Source of the DNA: Flavobacteriaceae bacterium | Lineage (GTDB): Bacteria > Bacteroidota > Bacteroidia > Flavobacteriales > Flavobacteriaceae | Length of the DNA stretch: 64,000 nt | Direction of reading: 5' to 3' | Assembly: GCA_028284005.1 (NCBI GenBank) | Contig: JANQSO010000001.1 | Location: forward strand, 124,001 to 188,000 | Part shown: piece after piece, positions 1 through 8,947 of the stretch | Position numbering within the stretch: position 1 is the stretch's first letter | Layout: the number at the start of each line of letters is the position of its first letter | The notes under the pieces: model-generated | Database searches by the model: none | Told to the model about the DNA's origin: nothing | The model's input: the letters and a program-made list of their open reading frames with translations, nothing else | Position numbers and translations under genes: made by a program

Positions 1-939
1 AAGTTTGAAGACAAATTGGCGCAGGTATATATCAATCAAAAAGTAAGAGGATTTCTTCACTTATACAATGGACAGGAAGCTGTTCTGGCAGGTTCGCTAC
101 ACGCTATGGACCTTACCAAGGACAGAATGATCACAGCGTATCGCAACCACGTACAGCCTATAGGAATGGGTGTGGACCCAAAACGGGTAATGGCAGAATT
201 GTATGGAAAGGCTACCGGGACATCACAAGGTTTGGGAGGATCTATGCATATTTTCTCCAAGGAACACCGTTTTTATGGCGGTCATGGTATTGTGGGAGGT
301 CAGATCCCTTTGGGTGCCGGAATTGCTTTTGGAGATAAATACTATGAGAGGGATTCTGTAACACTCACTTTTATGGGAGATGGTGCAACACGGCAAGGAT
401 CATTGCATGAGGCATTTAACCTGGCAATGTTATGGAAACTACCGGTTGTATTTTGTGTTGAGAACAATGGATATGCAATGGGAACGTCTGTAGAACGAAC
501 AGCAAATCATACAGATATTTGGAAACTGGGATTGGGCTACGAAATGCCTTGCAAGCCTGTTGATGGCATGAAACCCGAAACGGTTGCCAAAGAAATGGAC
601 GAAGCTATTGAAAGAGCACGTAGGGGAGACGGCCCAACATTCTTGGAGATACGTACCTACCGTTACCGTGGGCATTCGATGAGTGATGCGCAACACTACC
701 GAACGAAAGAGGAAGTTGCAAAAAAACAGGAGGAAGACCCGATCTCTTATGTATTGCATCACATTTACCAAAAGAAATGGGCTACCGAAGCCGAAATAAA
801 AAAAATTGATAAAAGGGTGAAGGATCTAGTGGCCGAGTGCGAAAAATTTGCAGAAGATTCTCCATATCCGGAAAAGAATGTAATGTATGATACGGTTTAT
901 GAACAGGAAGATTATCCATTTTTACCTCACAAATTATAG
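1..939 (+). CDS. pdhA: Pyruvate dehydrogenase E1 component, alpha subunit (5' partial)
   Basis: E1-alpha binds thiamine diphosphate and decarboxylates pyruvate in the pyruvate dehydrogenase complex. The reading frame is open from base 1, so the true start lies upstream of the window; the first in-frame TTG at position 16 is not a credible start. The protein shows the phosphorylation-loop-like YRGHSMSD segment and the ThDP fold signature running from MGDGATRQG to ENNGYAMGT. About 312 residues are present, so only some 20 N-terminal residues should be missing. It is followed after 3 bp by the E2 gene, so the two are co-transcribed. The E1-beta and E3 genes are not in this window. Identification is firm. 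Confidence 0.95.
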   Translation, partial: KFEDKLAQVYINQKVRGFLHLYNGQEAVLAGSLHAMDLTKDRMITAYRNHVQPIGMGVDPKRVMAELYGKATGTSQGLGGSMHIFSKEHRFYGGHGIVGGQIPLGAGIAFGDKYYERDSVTLTFMGDGATRQGSLHEAFNLAMLWKLPVVFCVENNGYAMGTSVERTANHTDIWKLGLGYEMPCKPVDGMKPETVAKEMDEAIERARRGDGPTFLEIRTYRYRGHSMSDAQHYRTKEEVAKKQEEDPISYVLHHIYQKKWATEAEIKKIDKRVKDLVAECEKFAEDSPYPEKNVMYDTVYEQEDYPFLPHKL

Positions 940-942
940 ACT

Positions 943-2562
943 ATGGCAGAAGTAATTAACATGCCTCGATTGAGCGACACCATGGAAGAAGGAACGGTGG
1001 CAACCTGGCTTAAAAAAGTTGGCGATAAGGTAGAAGAAGGAGATATTCTGGCCGAAATTGAAACTGATAAGGCCACTATGGAGTTTGAGTCCTTTTATGA
1101 AGGAACATTGCTTCATATTGGGATACCCGAAGGTGAAACCGCAAAAGTAGATACATTGCTTGCTATAATTGGCGATAAAGGAGAAGATATATCAGGTTTG
1201 ATCAATGGGGAGGAAAAAGCTGCGGCAAAAGAAGAGGAAAAAGCTGAAAAAGGAGAAGAACCTACAACAGATGCTTCTGAAAATACGGTACAGATTCCTG
1301 ATGATGTTTCCATAATCACAATGCCTCGTCTAAGTGATACTATGGAAGAGGGTACTGTTGCGAGTTGGTTAAAGAAAGAAGGCGATACAGTGGAAGAAGG
1401 AGATATTCTGGCCGAAATTGAAACAGATAAGGCCACTATGGAGTTTGAATCTTTCTATTCGGGGACTTTACTCAAAATAGGTATTTCTGAAGGTGAAACT
1501 GCAAAAGTTGATGCTTTACTTGCAGTAATAGGGCCAAAGGGTACCGATGTTTCAAGTGTGTTTGAAAATTTCAAAAATACTGGTGGAAAAAAAGAAACAG
1601 CAAAGCCTTCTCCGGAAAAGAAAACTGAAACTGACCCTGAGCTCAAGAAAGAAACCTTACAAGTCGAAGAAAAGAATACGACAGTTGCTTCACAACCTGC
1701 TACTACAAATGATGGGGGGCGTATTTTTGCTTCTCCTTTAGCAAAAAGAATGGCGGCAGAAAAAGGGATTAACCTGAGTGATGTACGTGGTAGTGGAGAG
1801 AATGGACGTATAGTAAAAAGCGATATTGAAAACTACCAGCCTGTTAGAGCGGGGGTTGCTGCTTATACTCCTGTTGGAGAAGAAAGTTTTGAAGAGATCA
1901 AAAATTCGCAAATGCGAAAAACCATTGCGAAACGCTTAGGAGAATCTAAGTTTTCGGCTCCACATTACTATTTGACCGTAGAGCTGGATATGGATCACGC
2001 TATTGCCGCTCGAAAAGCTATAAATGCAGATCCGGATGTCAAGATCTCCTTTAACGATATGATCGTAAAGGCATGTGCAATGGCATTGCGAAAACACCCG
2101 CAGGTGAATAGTCAGTGGACAGGGGAAGCGACCCGAATTGCAAAACACATTCACATTGGTGTTGCCGTGGCGGTAGATGAAGGACTATTAGTGCCCGTAT
2201 TAAAATTTGCAGATCAAATGACCTTTTCGCAAATAGGTGCAAATGTGAAAGAACTGGCTGGAAAAGCACGTACCAAAAAGATCACACCTCAGGAAATGGA
2301 AGGAAGTACTTTTACTGTTTCGAACTTAGGAATGTTTGGAATCAAGGAATTCACTTCTATCATTAATGCTCCAAACTCTGCAATTTTATCTGTAGGAGCC
2401 ATTATTGAAAAACCTGTTGTTAAAAATGGAGCTATCGCTATTGGAAATACAATGACAGTGACTTTGGCCTGTGACCATCGTACAGTGGATGGAGCAACGG
2501 GAGCTCAATTTTTACAGACTTTACGCCAGTATATAGAGAATCCTGTGACAATGTTTGTGTAA
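943..2562 (+). CDS. Dihydrolipoamide acetyltransferase, E2 of pyruvate dehydrogenase complex
   Basis: E2 transfers the acetyl group from E1 to coenzyme A and forms the core of the complex. Domains in order: lipoyl domain 1 (about residues 3-78, lipoyl lysine K43 in ETDKATME), an Ala/Glu/Lys-rich linker, lipoyl domain 2 (about 123-198, lipoyl lysine K163 in the same motif), a second linker, the E3/E1 peripheral-subunit-binding domain (about 261-298, FASPLAKRMA to GRIVKSDI), and the catalytic domain from about 320 with the CDHRTVDG active-site motif (H512, D516). The length of 539 aa suits a two-lipoyl-domain E2. It starts 3 bp after pdhA. The two lipoyl domains are strikingly alike at DNA level (see findings). 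Its pairing with pdhA favours pyruvate over 2-oxoglutarate as substrate. Confidence 0.96.
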   Translation: MAEVINMPRLSDTMEEGTVATWLKKVGDKVEEGDILAEIETDKATMEFESFYEGTLLHIGIPEGETAKVDTLLAIIGDKGEDISGLINGEEKAAAKEEEKAEKGEEPTTDASENTVQIPDDVSIITMPRLSDTMEEGTVASWLKKEGDTVEEGDILAEIETDKATMEFESFYSGTLLKIGISEGETAKVDALLAVIGPKGTDVSSVFENFKNTGGKKETAKPSPEKKTETDPELKKETLQVEEKNTTVASQPATTNDGGRIFASPLAKRMAAEKGINLSDVRGSGENGRIVKSDIENYQPVRAGVAAYTPVGEESFEEIKNSQMRKTIAKRLGESKFSAPHYYLTVELDMDHAIAARKAINADPDVKISFNDMIVKACAMALRKHPQVNSQWTGEATRIAKHIHIGVAVAVDEGLLVPVLKFADQMTFSQIGANVKELAGKARTKKITPQEMEGSTFTVSNLGMFGIKEFTSIINAPNSAILSVGAIIEKPVVKNGAIAIGNTMTVTLACDHRTVDGATGAQFLQTLRQYIENPVTMFV

Positions 2563-2585
2563 TAACGTATAATTTATAAAACTGT

Positions 2586-2624
2586 AATCCCGCTATATTC
2601 GGTTTTCCTGAAAATAGTGGGATT
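2586..2624 (+). terminator. Hairpin after the pdhA-E2 operon, possible terminator
   Basis: An 11-bp stem (2586-2596 with 2614-2624, one G-U pair) encloses a 17-nt loop that itself has a short TTC/GAA pairing. It lies 24 bp after the E2 stop and ends 16 bp before the next ATG. There is only a weak T run after it, so it could be a terminator or a structured leader of the following gene. Confidence 0.4.
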
Positions 2625-2640
2625 TGTGTATATTTAGAAT

Positions 2641-3321
2641 ATGAAAAATATCATCATCACAGGAACCAGCCGGGGCATTGGCTTCGAAATGGTAAAACTG
2701 TTTACAGAAGCCGGTCACAATGTACTGGCGCTTTCCAGAAATGAGACCCCGGTTTTAGGGTTACAACTTCAAAATTGTAACGCTTTTCCCTGTGATATTA
2801 CAGAATCTACTGATATATCTAAGGTTTCAGAGTTCATAAAAGAAAACTGGAAGCAAGTTGATGTTTTGATCAACAATTCCGGATCGTTGGCAAATAAATC
2901 GTTTTCAGAAATTACAATGGATGATTTTAAACGATCCTATGATGTAAATGTTTTTGGAGTAGCAGCATTAACACAAGCAGTACTTCCGTTTATGGGAAAA
3001 AAGGGCCATGTGGTAAATGTGAGTAGTATGGGTGGTATTCAAGGCAGTTTAAAATTCCCCGGTTTAAGCGCTTATAGCAGTAGTAAAGGAGCACTAATAA
3101 CACTAACAGAGCTTTTAGCTGAAGAATACAAAGAAACAGGCCCTTCATTTAATGTGCTCGCCCTGGGTGCAGTACAAACCGAAATGCTTGAAGAAGCATT
3201 TCCGGGATATCAGGCACCGTTAACAGCTTTGGAAATGGCTGGTTATATCGTGGATTTTTCACTTAATGGTAATAAATTCTATAACGGAAAGATCTTGCAG
3301 GTTTCCAGTTCAACACCTTAA
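2641..3321 (+). CDS. Short-chain dehydrogenase/reductase (SDR) family protein
   Basis: A classical SDR of 226 aa that should use NAD(P)(H) to interconvert an alcohol and a carbonyl; the substrate cannot be read from the sequence. The cofactor glycine motif TGTSRGIG is at residues 7-14, the NNSG motif at 78-81 (usually NNAG), catalytic Ser at 128/129, and the YxxxK pair at Y145 and K149. No signal peptide, so it is cytoplasmic. It is separated from the pdh genes by a hairpin and runs directly into the SprT-like gene (3 bp gap), so the two probably share a transcript. Family assignment is secure and function unknown. Confidence 0.88.
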   Translation: MKNIIITGTSRGIGFEMVKLFTEAGHNVLALSRNETPVLGLQLQNCNAFPCDITESTDISKVSEFIKENWKQVDVLINNSGSLANKSFSEITMDDFKRSYDVNVFGVAALTQAVLPFMGKKGHVVNVSSMGGIQGSLKFPGLSAYSSSKGALITLTELLAEEYKETGPSFNVLALGAVQTEMLEEAFPGYQAPLTALEMAGYIVDFSLNGNKFYNGKILQVSSSTP

Positions 3322-3324
3322 TGA

Positions 3325-3921
3325 ATGATAGCTATTCTCGAAAAATATATTCCACAAGCATCTGTACAACCAGTTTTTGAACTTATAAAGGCCAATAAAG
3401 TGCATTTAAAAATTGTTAACGAACGTGTTACTCGTCACGGTGATTATAGGAAGCTTGCAAACGGACAACATCAAATTACAGTAAATGCTAATTTGAATCC
3501 ATACCGGTTTTTAATTACACTGATCCATGAGATAGCTCACCTCATTGCATTTAATGAATGTGGACGAAATATAAGACCTCATGGAAAAGAATGGAAGCAC
3601 AGATTTCAACAACTCATGTTGCCTTTTATCAGGCCGGAGATTTTTCCCGATCAATTATTGCCATTGTTAGCGCTTCATTTTAAAAACCCAAGAGCAACAA
3701 GTGACACCGATGCTTCTCTTTCATTAGCGTTAAAACAATATGATCCTGCGAACGATAAAAACTATATATTTGAAATACCCCAGGGAGGACTTTTTAGATT
3801 GTACAATGGAAAGGTCTTTAAACGTGGAAACAAAAGGGTAAAACGGTATGAATGCCAGGAAGTGACAACAGGGCGGATGTATCTGTTCAATCCAAATGCC
3901 GAAGTTGAATTTTTAAAATAA
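3325..3921 (+). CDS. SprT-like zinc metalloprotease-fold protein
   Basis: A 198-aa soluble protein of the SprT-like family. The zinc site HEIAH is at residues 68-72, and a third ligand candidate is H86 in RPHGKEWKHRF, which matches the HExxH plus HG-x-W pattern of the family. Relatives include bacterial SprT and eukaryotic Spartan, a DNA-protein crosslink protease; whether bacterial members are active proteases is not settled. The C-terminal third (about 130-198) has the GxxFRLYNGKVFKRGNKR segment but lacks the four-cysteine zinc ribbon of some members. It lies between the SDR and mannose-1-phosphate guanylyltransferase genes with gaps of 3 and 4 bp, in an apparent operon. Confidence 0.85.
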   Translation: MIAILEKYIPQASVQPVFELIKANKVHLKIVNERVTRHGDYRKLANGQHQITVNANLNPYRFLITLIHEIAHLIAFNECGRNIRPHGKEWKHRFQQLMLPFIRPEIFPDQLLPLLALHFKNPRATSDTDASLSLALKQYDPANDKNYIFEIPQGGLFRLYNGKVFKRGNKRVKRYECQEVTTGRMYLFNPNAEVEFLK

Positions 3922-3925
3922 GTTG

Positions 3926-5005
3926 ATGAATAAAGACTATTATGCAGTAATTATGGCGGGAGGAATTGGTTCTCGCTTTTGGCCCGTTAGCACTACAGCA
4001 TTTCCCAAACAGTTCCATGATATGCTGGGAACGGGACAGACCTTATTACAAAAAACCTTTTCCAGGTTAACACAATTGATCCCTTCAGAGAACATTTTGA
4101 TCCTTACCAATGAGCGCTATCTGGATCTAACCCTACAACAATTGCCCGAGATAAATGCAGAACAAGTAGTTTTAGAACCCGCTATGCGAAATACCGCTCC
4201 ATGCATTTTACTTTCCGCTTTAAAGATCCAAAAGAAAAGCCCTAATGCTTTGATGCTGGTAGCACCAAGCGATCACTGGATTGAAAATGAAACAGCTTTT
4301 GTAAATGATGTCCAAACATGCTTTGATGCCTGTCAAAAACAAGATATGTTGATGACCTTGGGAATTCACCCTACCTTTCCCAATACAGGTTACGGTTATA
4401 TTGAAAGTGATAAGGAGGATACTGCACCTATTAAAAAAGTACAACAGTTTAGAGAAAAACCAGACTATGAAACTGCAAAGCAATTTATAGCAGAAGGTAA
4501 TTTTCTTTGGAATGCGGGGATATTTCTATGGAGTGTAAAAAGTATTATAGCATCTTTTGAAAAAAATAAACCGGCGATGCATTCTTTGTTTTATGAAGGC
4601 TACCCGGTTTACAATACTGAGAATGAAAAAAAATTCATCACTGAGAATTATGAAAAGGCTGAAAATATTTCCATTGACTACGGAATTATGGAAAAAGCGA
4701 CAAATGTTTTTGTGAAGCAAGCTTCTTTTGATTGGAACGATCTGGGAACCTGGGGAGCTTTACATGATAAGATGACTACCGAAGCTTCAGATAATGCCGT
4801 TGTAAGAGCAATTCCTCATTTAAAAAATGCAAAAGGAAATATGGTCTATACAGCTTCGGAAAAATTAGTGGTCATTGACGGTGTTGATGATTATATTATA
4901 GTAGATAAAGAAAATGTTTTACTTATTTTTCCAAAGAAAAAGGAACAGAAAATTAAAGACTTATTAGCGGAAATATCACAAATTTTCGGCAAAAATTATA
5001 CGTAG
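3926..5005 (+). CDS. manC: Mannose-1-phosphate guanylyltransferase
   Basis: Makes GDP-mannose from GTP and mannose-1-phosphate for surface polysaccharide and glycan synthesis. The nucleotidyltransferase signature GGIGSRFWP is at residues 12-20, followed by PKQF (27-30), and a later FREKP motif binds the sugar phosphate. At 359 aa it has the nucleotidyltransferase domain and a short left-handed beta-helix end, without the C-terminal phosphomannose isomerase domain of the longer bifunctional enzymes. The ATG at 3926 is chosen over a TTG one codon earlier. It begins 4 bp after the SprT-like gene and ends 1 bp before the DUF389 gene. Confidence 0.92.
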   Translation: MNKDYYAVIMAGGIGSRFWPVSTTAFPKQFHDMLGTGQTLLQKTFSRLTQLIPSENILILTNERYLDLTLQQLPEINAEQVVLEPAMRNTAPCILLSALKIQKKSPNALMLVAPSDHWIENETAFVNDVQTCFDACQKQDMLMTLGIHPTFPNTGYGYIESDKEDTAPIKKVQQFREKPDYETAKQFIAEGNFLWNAGIFLWSVKSIIASFEKNKPAMHSLFYEGYPVYNTENEKKFITENYEKAENISIDYGIMEKATNVFVKQASFDWNDLGTWGALHDKMTTEASDNAVVRAIPHLKNAKGNMVYTASEKLVVIDGVDDYIIVDKENVLLIFPKKKEQKIKDLLAEISQIFGKNYT

Positions 5006-5006
5006 C

Positions 5007-6446
5007 ATGAATAGTTCAGAAAATAATAACGATGCGAAAATTACTCCTCCCAATGAGGAACAATTTGAAGATGTAAAGCTAAGTACCTGGCAGCACATCA
5101 AGAAATTCTTGTCAGAATTATTGGATATCCGCCTGGATACAGATCGCGATGCTACTATAGAAGCTGTTAAGAAAGACATTCCGTTTAAGGGGCATACTGC
5201 ATGGATCTTAATATTTTCCATTTTTGTGGCCTCTATTGGATTGAATGTTAGTAGTACGGCAGTTGTTATTGGAGCGATGTTAATTTCGCCTCTTATGGGC
5301 CCTATTGTGGGTGTGGGATTATCTGTTGCCATTAATGATGTGGAAACCCTGAAGCGCTCTATGATCAATCTGGGGGTAATGGTGGTTTTAAGTGTATTGA
5401 CAGCTTTTCTATACTTTAAATTATCACCATTAACAGAGGAAACTCCTGAGCTCCTGGCAAGAACGTATCCAACTATTTTAGATGTATTGGTGGCTATTTT
5501 TGGAGGTTTGGCATTGATCGTGGCAAAGACCAAAAGCGGAACCATTGCCAGTGTAATATTTGGTGTAGCTATTGCTACCGCACTTATGCCCCCTTTATGT
5601 ACCGTAGGATATGGGTTAGCGGTCAATAATTTGAACTATGCGGGTGGAGCTTTGTATTTGTTCTCTATTAATGCGGTTTTCATTGCACTTTCTACCTTTA
5701 TTGTCTCTAAGCTTTTGCGTTTTCCATTGGTGCGCTATGCAAACTCCAAACGCAGAAAAAGAATAGCCCAGGTTGCTTCATTGATCGCTTTAATTGTGAT
5801 GGTACCAAGCGTCTATTTGTTCATTAACCTCTTGGACGAACAGGTTTTTGAAAACAGGACAAAGGAATTTGTGAAAAATGTTGTGCAATATGAAGGCGCC
5901 GAAGTTGTTAAATTCACACAGGATTATGAAACCAGAGATATTGAGATTTATCTTATTGGAAGGCTCGTGCCTACAGAAAGGATAAATACCTGGATCAGTG
6001 AACTTAAAACTACCGAAAAACTTGAAGATTGTAACCTTAGAATCTATCAGGGAGCTGATCAAAGTGGGGAGTTGGCTGAAAAATTATCAAGCGAGGTAAA
6101 AGCAGGTATCCTCGAAGACCTGTATGTAAAAAATGAGCAACTGTTAGAAGATAAAAACTCCAGGATCGAATTTTTGGAGAACGAAATAGCTAATCTCAAA
6201 ATAAAGAACATTCCTTTTAAAGAGTTAAGTGAAGAAGTAAGAATTAACTATACGGACATTGAAACTTTTAGTTACTCCAGTAAGATCACTACCAATTTCA
6301 AAAAAACCGACACACTTCCGGTAATCAATATAAAGTGGAAAAAAGGAATATCTTCAAAAGCTCGAAGAGAGCAGATGGAACGCCTGGAAACCTGGCTTAA
6401 ATTTAGAATGAAATTAGACACGATAAGTGTCTCGGAATATCCATAA
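5007..6446 (+). CDS. DUF389 family inner-membrane protein
   Basis: A 479-aa membrane protein of the DUF389 family, function unknown. A soluble N-terminal stretch (about 1-60) precedes roughly six hydrophobic segments between residues 65 and 275, including the family's SSTAVVIGAMLISPLMGPIVGVG region and the GVAIATALMPPLCTVGYGL region. The C-terminal 200 residues are soluble, with a predicted coiled coil near 370-395 (repeated Glu/Lys/Leu) and a charged tail, so this member carries a long extra cytoplasmic or periplasmic domain. It is the last gene of the five-gene run starting at 2641 and is followed by a strong terminator. Confidence 0.88.
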   Translation: MNSSENNNDAKITPPNEEQFEDVKLSTWQHIKKFLSELLDIRLDTDRDATIEAVKKDIPFKGHTAWILIFSIFVASIGLNVSSTAVVIGAMLISPLMGPIVGVGLSVAINDVETLKRSMINLGVMVVLSVLTAFLYFKLSPLTEETPELLARTYPTILDVLVAIFGGLALIVAKTKSGTIASVIFGVAIATALMPPLCTVGYGLAVNNLNYAGGALYLFSINAVFIALSTFIVSKLLRFPLVRYANSKRRKRIAQVASLIALIVMVPSVYLFINLLDEQVFENRTKEFVKNVVQYEGAEVVKFTQDYETRDIEIYLIGRLVPTERINTWISELKTTEKLEDCNLRIYQGADQSGELAEKLSSEVKAGILEDLYVKNEQLLEDKNSRIEFLENEIANLKIKNIPFKELSEEVRINYTDIETFSYSSKITTNFKKTDTLPVINIKWKKGISSKARREQMERLETWLKFRMKLDTISVSEYP

Positions 6447-6475
6447 AAAAAGGTGCCATTCCCGGCACCTTTTTT
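6445..6475 (+). terminator. Rho-independent terminator
   Basis: A perfect 7-bp GC-rich stem (6451-6457 with 6464-6470, 6-nt loop) has an A run before it and a T run after it. It starts at the stop of the DUF389 gene and lies between convergent genes, so it can serve both strands. Confidence 0.88.
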
Positions 6476-6499
6476 ATTAAGACTATGTGCTTGTGTTTA

Positions 6500-8113
6500 T
6501 TATTTCTTTACAAACTTGTAACTAACCTTACGTTTTTCAATTTCAAGCTGTGCGAAATATACACCAACGTTAAGTGAAGAAACGTCAATATTGTTTTCTG
6601 CTGAAATCTCTGCGTTTGAAATAAGCTTACCGTTTAGGTCTATAATAGTTACAGGAGTACCTTCCAACCCTCTAAGAGAGAAGTTTAAAAGGTCTGTAGT
6701 TGGATTAGGATATAAACTGATTCCATTTATTTGGAAATCTGTAATTGCCAGAGGATTACTTCCTTCAACAACAATATGTGTTTCATTAATATCCGGGTTA
6801 TCAAGATAGTCAACAGTACCGGATGGCCAACGAATAATAATCTGGTCGATATTTGTACTGGCTCCAATTCCGAAATGTCCTAACAACGAATTCATATGGC
6901 TAAACCCTTGTCCTGAACGAATTTCACGAATCTGCATTCCCCAATCACCATAAGCTTCGATACGAGCTCCAATTCCGTTTAAGTTACTGGCAACTCCTTC
7001 CAACCCAATTTTCACCCAGTTGTTAGCATTTCCATCGTTGATCCATAGGTTACCATCATTAACTACATCAAGGAACCCATCATTGTTAAAATCTCCAATA
7101 GCTCCTTCATCGAAAGGCAGGTCAACCCCAGTAAAGGTCATGTCACCATTGTTAATGTATAGCTCTTTGGATAATTCAGAAAAGATATCTACAAATCCGT
7201 CATTATTAAAATCGGCTGCTTGATTTTCCCAGGCACCCAGATCGTCAGCATCGATACCTGTTGTAGCGATAATATCTGTAAACATACCAGTACCGTCATT
7301 TTCCATAAAACGGTTTTGGAAATCGTGATTTACAATAAATGCATCCATGTCTCCATCATTATCAAAATCTTCAAAAACGGTAGCCCAGGATTGTGCGTTA
7401 TCACGCATATTGATCTCCAATCCATTTTCAATAAATGTACCATCACCGTTGTTTGTGTACATGGCATTGTCGCGGTTAGGATCACCGGGAGAAGCACCAC
7501 CTCTACACTTGGTTAGGTACATATCATTATCACCATCATTGTCATAATCTACCCAAACTGCAGCATAATTTCCAGGTCTGTCCAGGGTTACCATAAAGGT
7601 CTGGTCTAGGACCATGTTTTGACCTCCATCATTTCTATAAGGATGACTTTCGTCTACATCGTGACAAACGAAAGCATCTATATCGCCATCATTGTCGATA
7701 TCTGAAAAGGTAGAACGTTGTGAGAAAATATATTCAGGATGTGCGTCTTCCGTATATGCAGTACCATCTGCATTGGCAAAGACAAAGGAAACTCTTGAGT
7801 CATTACCTAATACAAGATCGTTATATCCATTTTTGTCAATGTCAGCTGCTGCAATACTCCAGTTAGGAGGATTGTTAATTGACATAGATTTGAATTCTGA
7901 AGTGAAGGTCCCGTCGGTGTTCTGGTAATCAATACCTATACCCGAACTGCTAACACGAACATAATCGTCTAGATAATCTCCATTCATGTCTACAGCAACC
8001 TCTGAATTGTCAGCGTAACTTCCAAGTAACCCGCTCTGATTTGTAAATGTTACTTGTGCCATAATTGAAACACTGCATAGCAATGCAATGCCTAGTAGTA
8101 AGTTGTTTTTCAT
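6500..8113 (-). CDS. Secreted FG-GAP/VCBS repeat protein with ASPIC/UnbV domain and T9SS sorting domain
   Basis: A 537-aa exported protein. Signal peptide at residues 1-19 (MKNNLLLGIALLCSVSIMA). The middle has many calcium-binding-like repeats of the form DxNNDGxxD and DIDNDGDID, typical of FG-GAP/VCBS beta-propellers. It then has the ASPIC/UnbV domain (about 380-450, with GIGARIEAYGDWG and IIIRWPSGTVDYL). The last 75 residues are a T9SS type A sorting domain (LYPNPTTD through VSYKFVKK). It should be exported through T9SS to the cell surface or medium. Binding partner unknown; such propellers usually mediate adhesion or ligand binding. It is transcribed alone, convergent with the DUF389 gene. 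Confidence 0.9.
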   Translation of the reverse strand: MKNNLLLGIALLCSVSIMAQVTFTNQSGLLGSYADNSEVAVDMNGDYLDDYVRVSSSGIGIDYQNTDGTFTSEFKSMSINNPPNWSIAAADIDKNGYNDLVLGNDSRVSFVFANADGTAYTEDAHPEYIFSQRSTFSDIDNDGDIDAFVCHDVDESHPYRNDGGQNMVLDQTFMVTLDRPGNYAAVWVDYDNDGDNDMYLTKCRGGASPGDPNRDNAMYTNNGDGTFIENGLEINMRDNAQSWATVFEDFDNDGDMDAFIVNHDFQNRFMENDGTGMFTDIIATTGIDADDLGAWENQAADFNNDGFVDIFSELSKELYINNGDMTFTGVDLPFDEGAIGDFNNDGFLDVVNDGNLWINDGNANNWVKIGLEGVASNLNGIGARIEAYGDWGMQIREIRSGQGFSHMNSLLGHFGIGASTNIDQIIIRWPSGTVDYLDNPDINETHIVVEGSNPLAITDFQINGISLYPNPTTDLLNFSLRGLEGTPVTIIDLNGKLISNAEISAENNIDVSSLNVGVYFAQLEIEKRKVSYKFVKK

Positions 8114-8182
8114 AGTTTTGGAATTTTTATGGAGCTAAAAGTAAGTTAAATTATTTGATTTACACAAGGTTGAAGTCAAAAA

Positions 8183-8947
8183 TCATCCCTCTTTTAGCTG
8201 AATATCCCGGATTTTTTTGAATAAATTGGAAGAATACACAAAATTCGTTACGTCTTTATTGTCGGTTTTAAAGATATCATCGTTAGTACCTTTCCATACT
8301 AATTTTCCGTTTTTAAGCAGTACGATACTTTCCCCAATTTCCATAACCGAATTCATATCGTGTGATACAACTACTGTGGTAATATCGTATTCGTGTGTGA
8401 TCTCCTGAATCAAATTATCGATTACCGTAGCCGTATTTGGATCTAAACCCGAATTGGGTTCATCACAAAAAAGATATTTGGGATTATTCACAATGGCCCT
8501 GGCAATTGACACCCTTTTTTGCATCCCTCCGGAGATCTCTGCGGGATATTTCTTATTTACATTTTCCAGGTTTACACGAGCCAGGACTTCGTTTACACGT
8601 TCCAGCATTTCATTTTTCTTTTGCTTGCTGAACATTCTAAGAGGAAACATTACATTTTCTTCAATGGTCATGGAATCGAACAATGCGCCTCCCTGAAAAA
8701 GCATTCCAATTTCTTCCCGAAGCGTACGGTGTTCCTCTTCATTCATATTTTGAATTGCCTTGTCTTCATAGTAAATGAGTCCTTCTTCAGGCTCAAAAAG
8801 CCCTAAAAGACATTTTAACAGTACCGTTTTCCCACTACCACTTTGACCAATTATAAGATTGGTTTTTCCTTTTTCAAAGACAGTAGAAATTCCTTCTAAA
8901 ATCTTCTCTTCGCCAAAGCTTTTATGTACATTTTCAACTTTAATCAT
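8183..8947 (-). CDS. ABC transporter ATP-binding protein, MlaF-like
   Basis: The ATPase of an Mla-type phospholipid or lipid ABC transporter. Walker A GQSGSGKT is at residues 34-41, the signature is ISGGMQKR, Walker B ends in YLFCDEP, and there is an H-loop at VVSHD. The length of 254 aa is normal. The ATG shares one base with the TGA of the upstream permease gene, so translation is coupled and the two products must act together. No MlaD-type substrate-binding gene lies next to them; in Bacteroidota this component is often encoded elsewhere. The family call is secure and the exact lipid substrate is inferred. Confidence 0.92.
   Translation of the reverse strand: MIKVENVHKSFGEEKILEGISTVFEKGKTNLIIGQSGSGKTVLLKCLLGLFEPEEGLIYYEDKAIQNMNEEEHRTLREEIGMLFQGGALFDSMTIEENVMFPLRMFSKQKKNEMLERVNEVLARVNLENVNKKYPAEISGGMQKRVSIARAIVNNPKYLFCDEPNSGLDPNTATVIDNLIQEITHEYDITTVVVSHDMNSVMEIGESIVLLKNGKLVWKGTNDDIFKTDNKDVTNFVYSSNLFKKIRDIQLKEG

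Noticed and set aside
7220..7516. 98-codon open frame antisense to the FG-GAP protein
   Set aside because: Shadow of the repetitive Asp/Asn-rich coding sequence on the other strand; no independent start signal.
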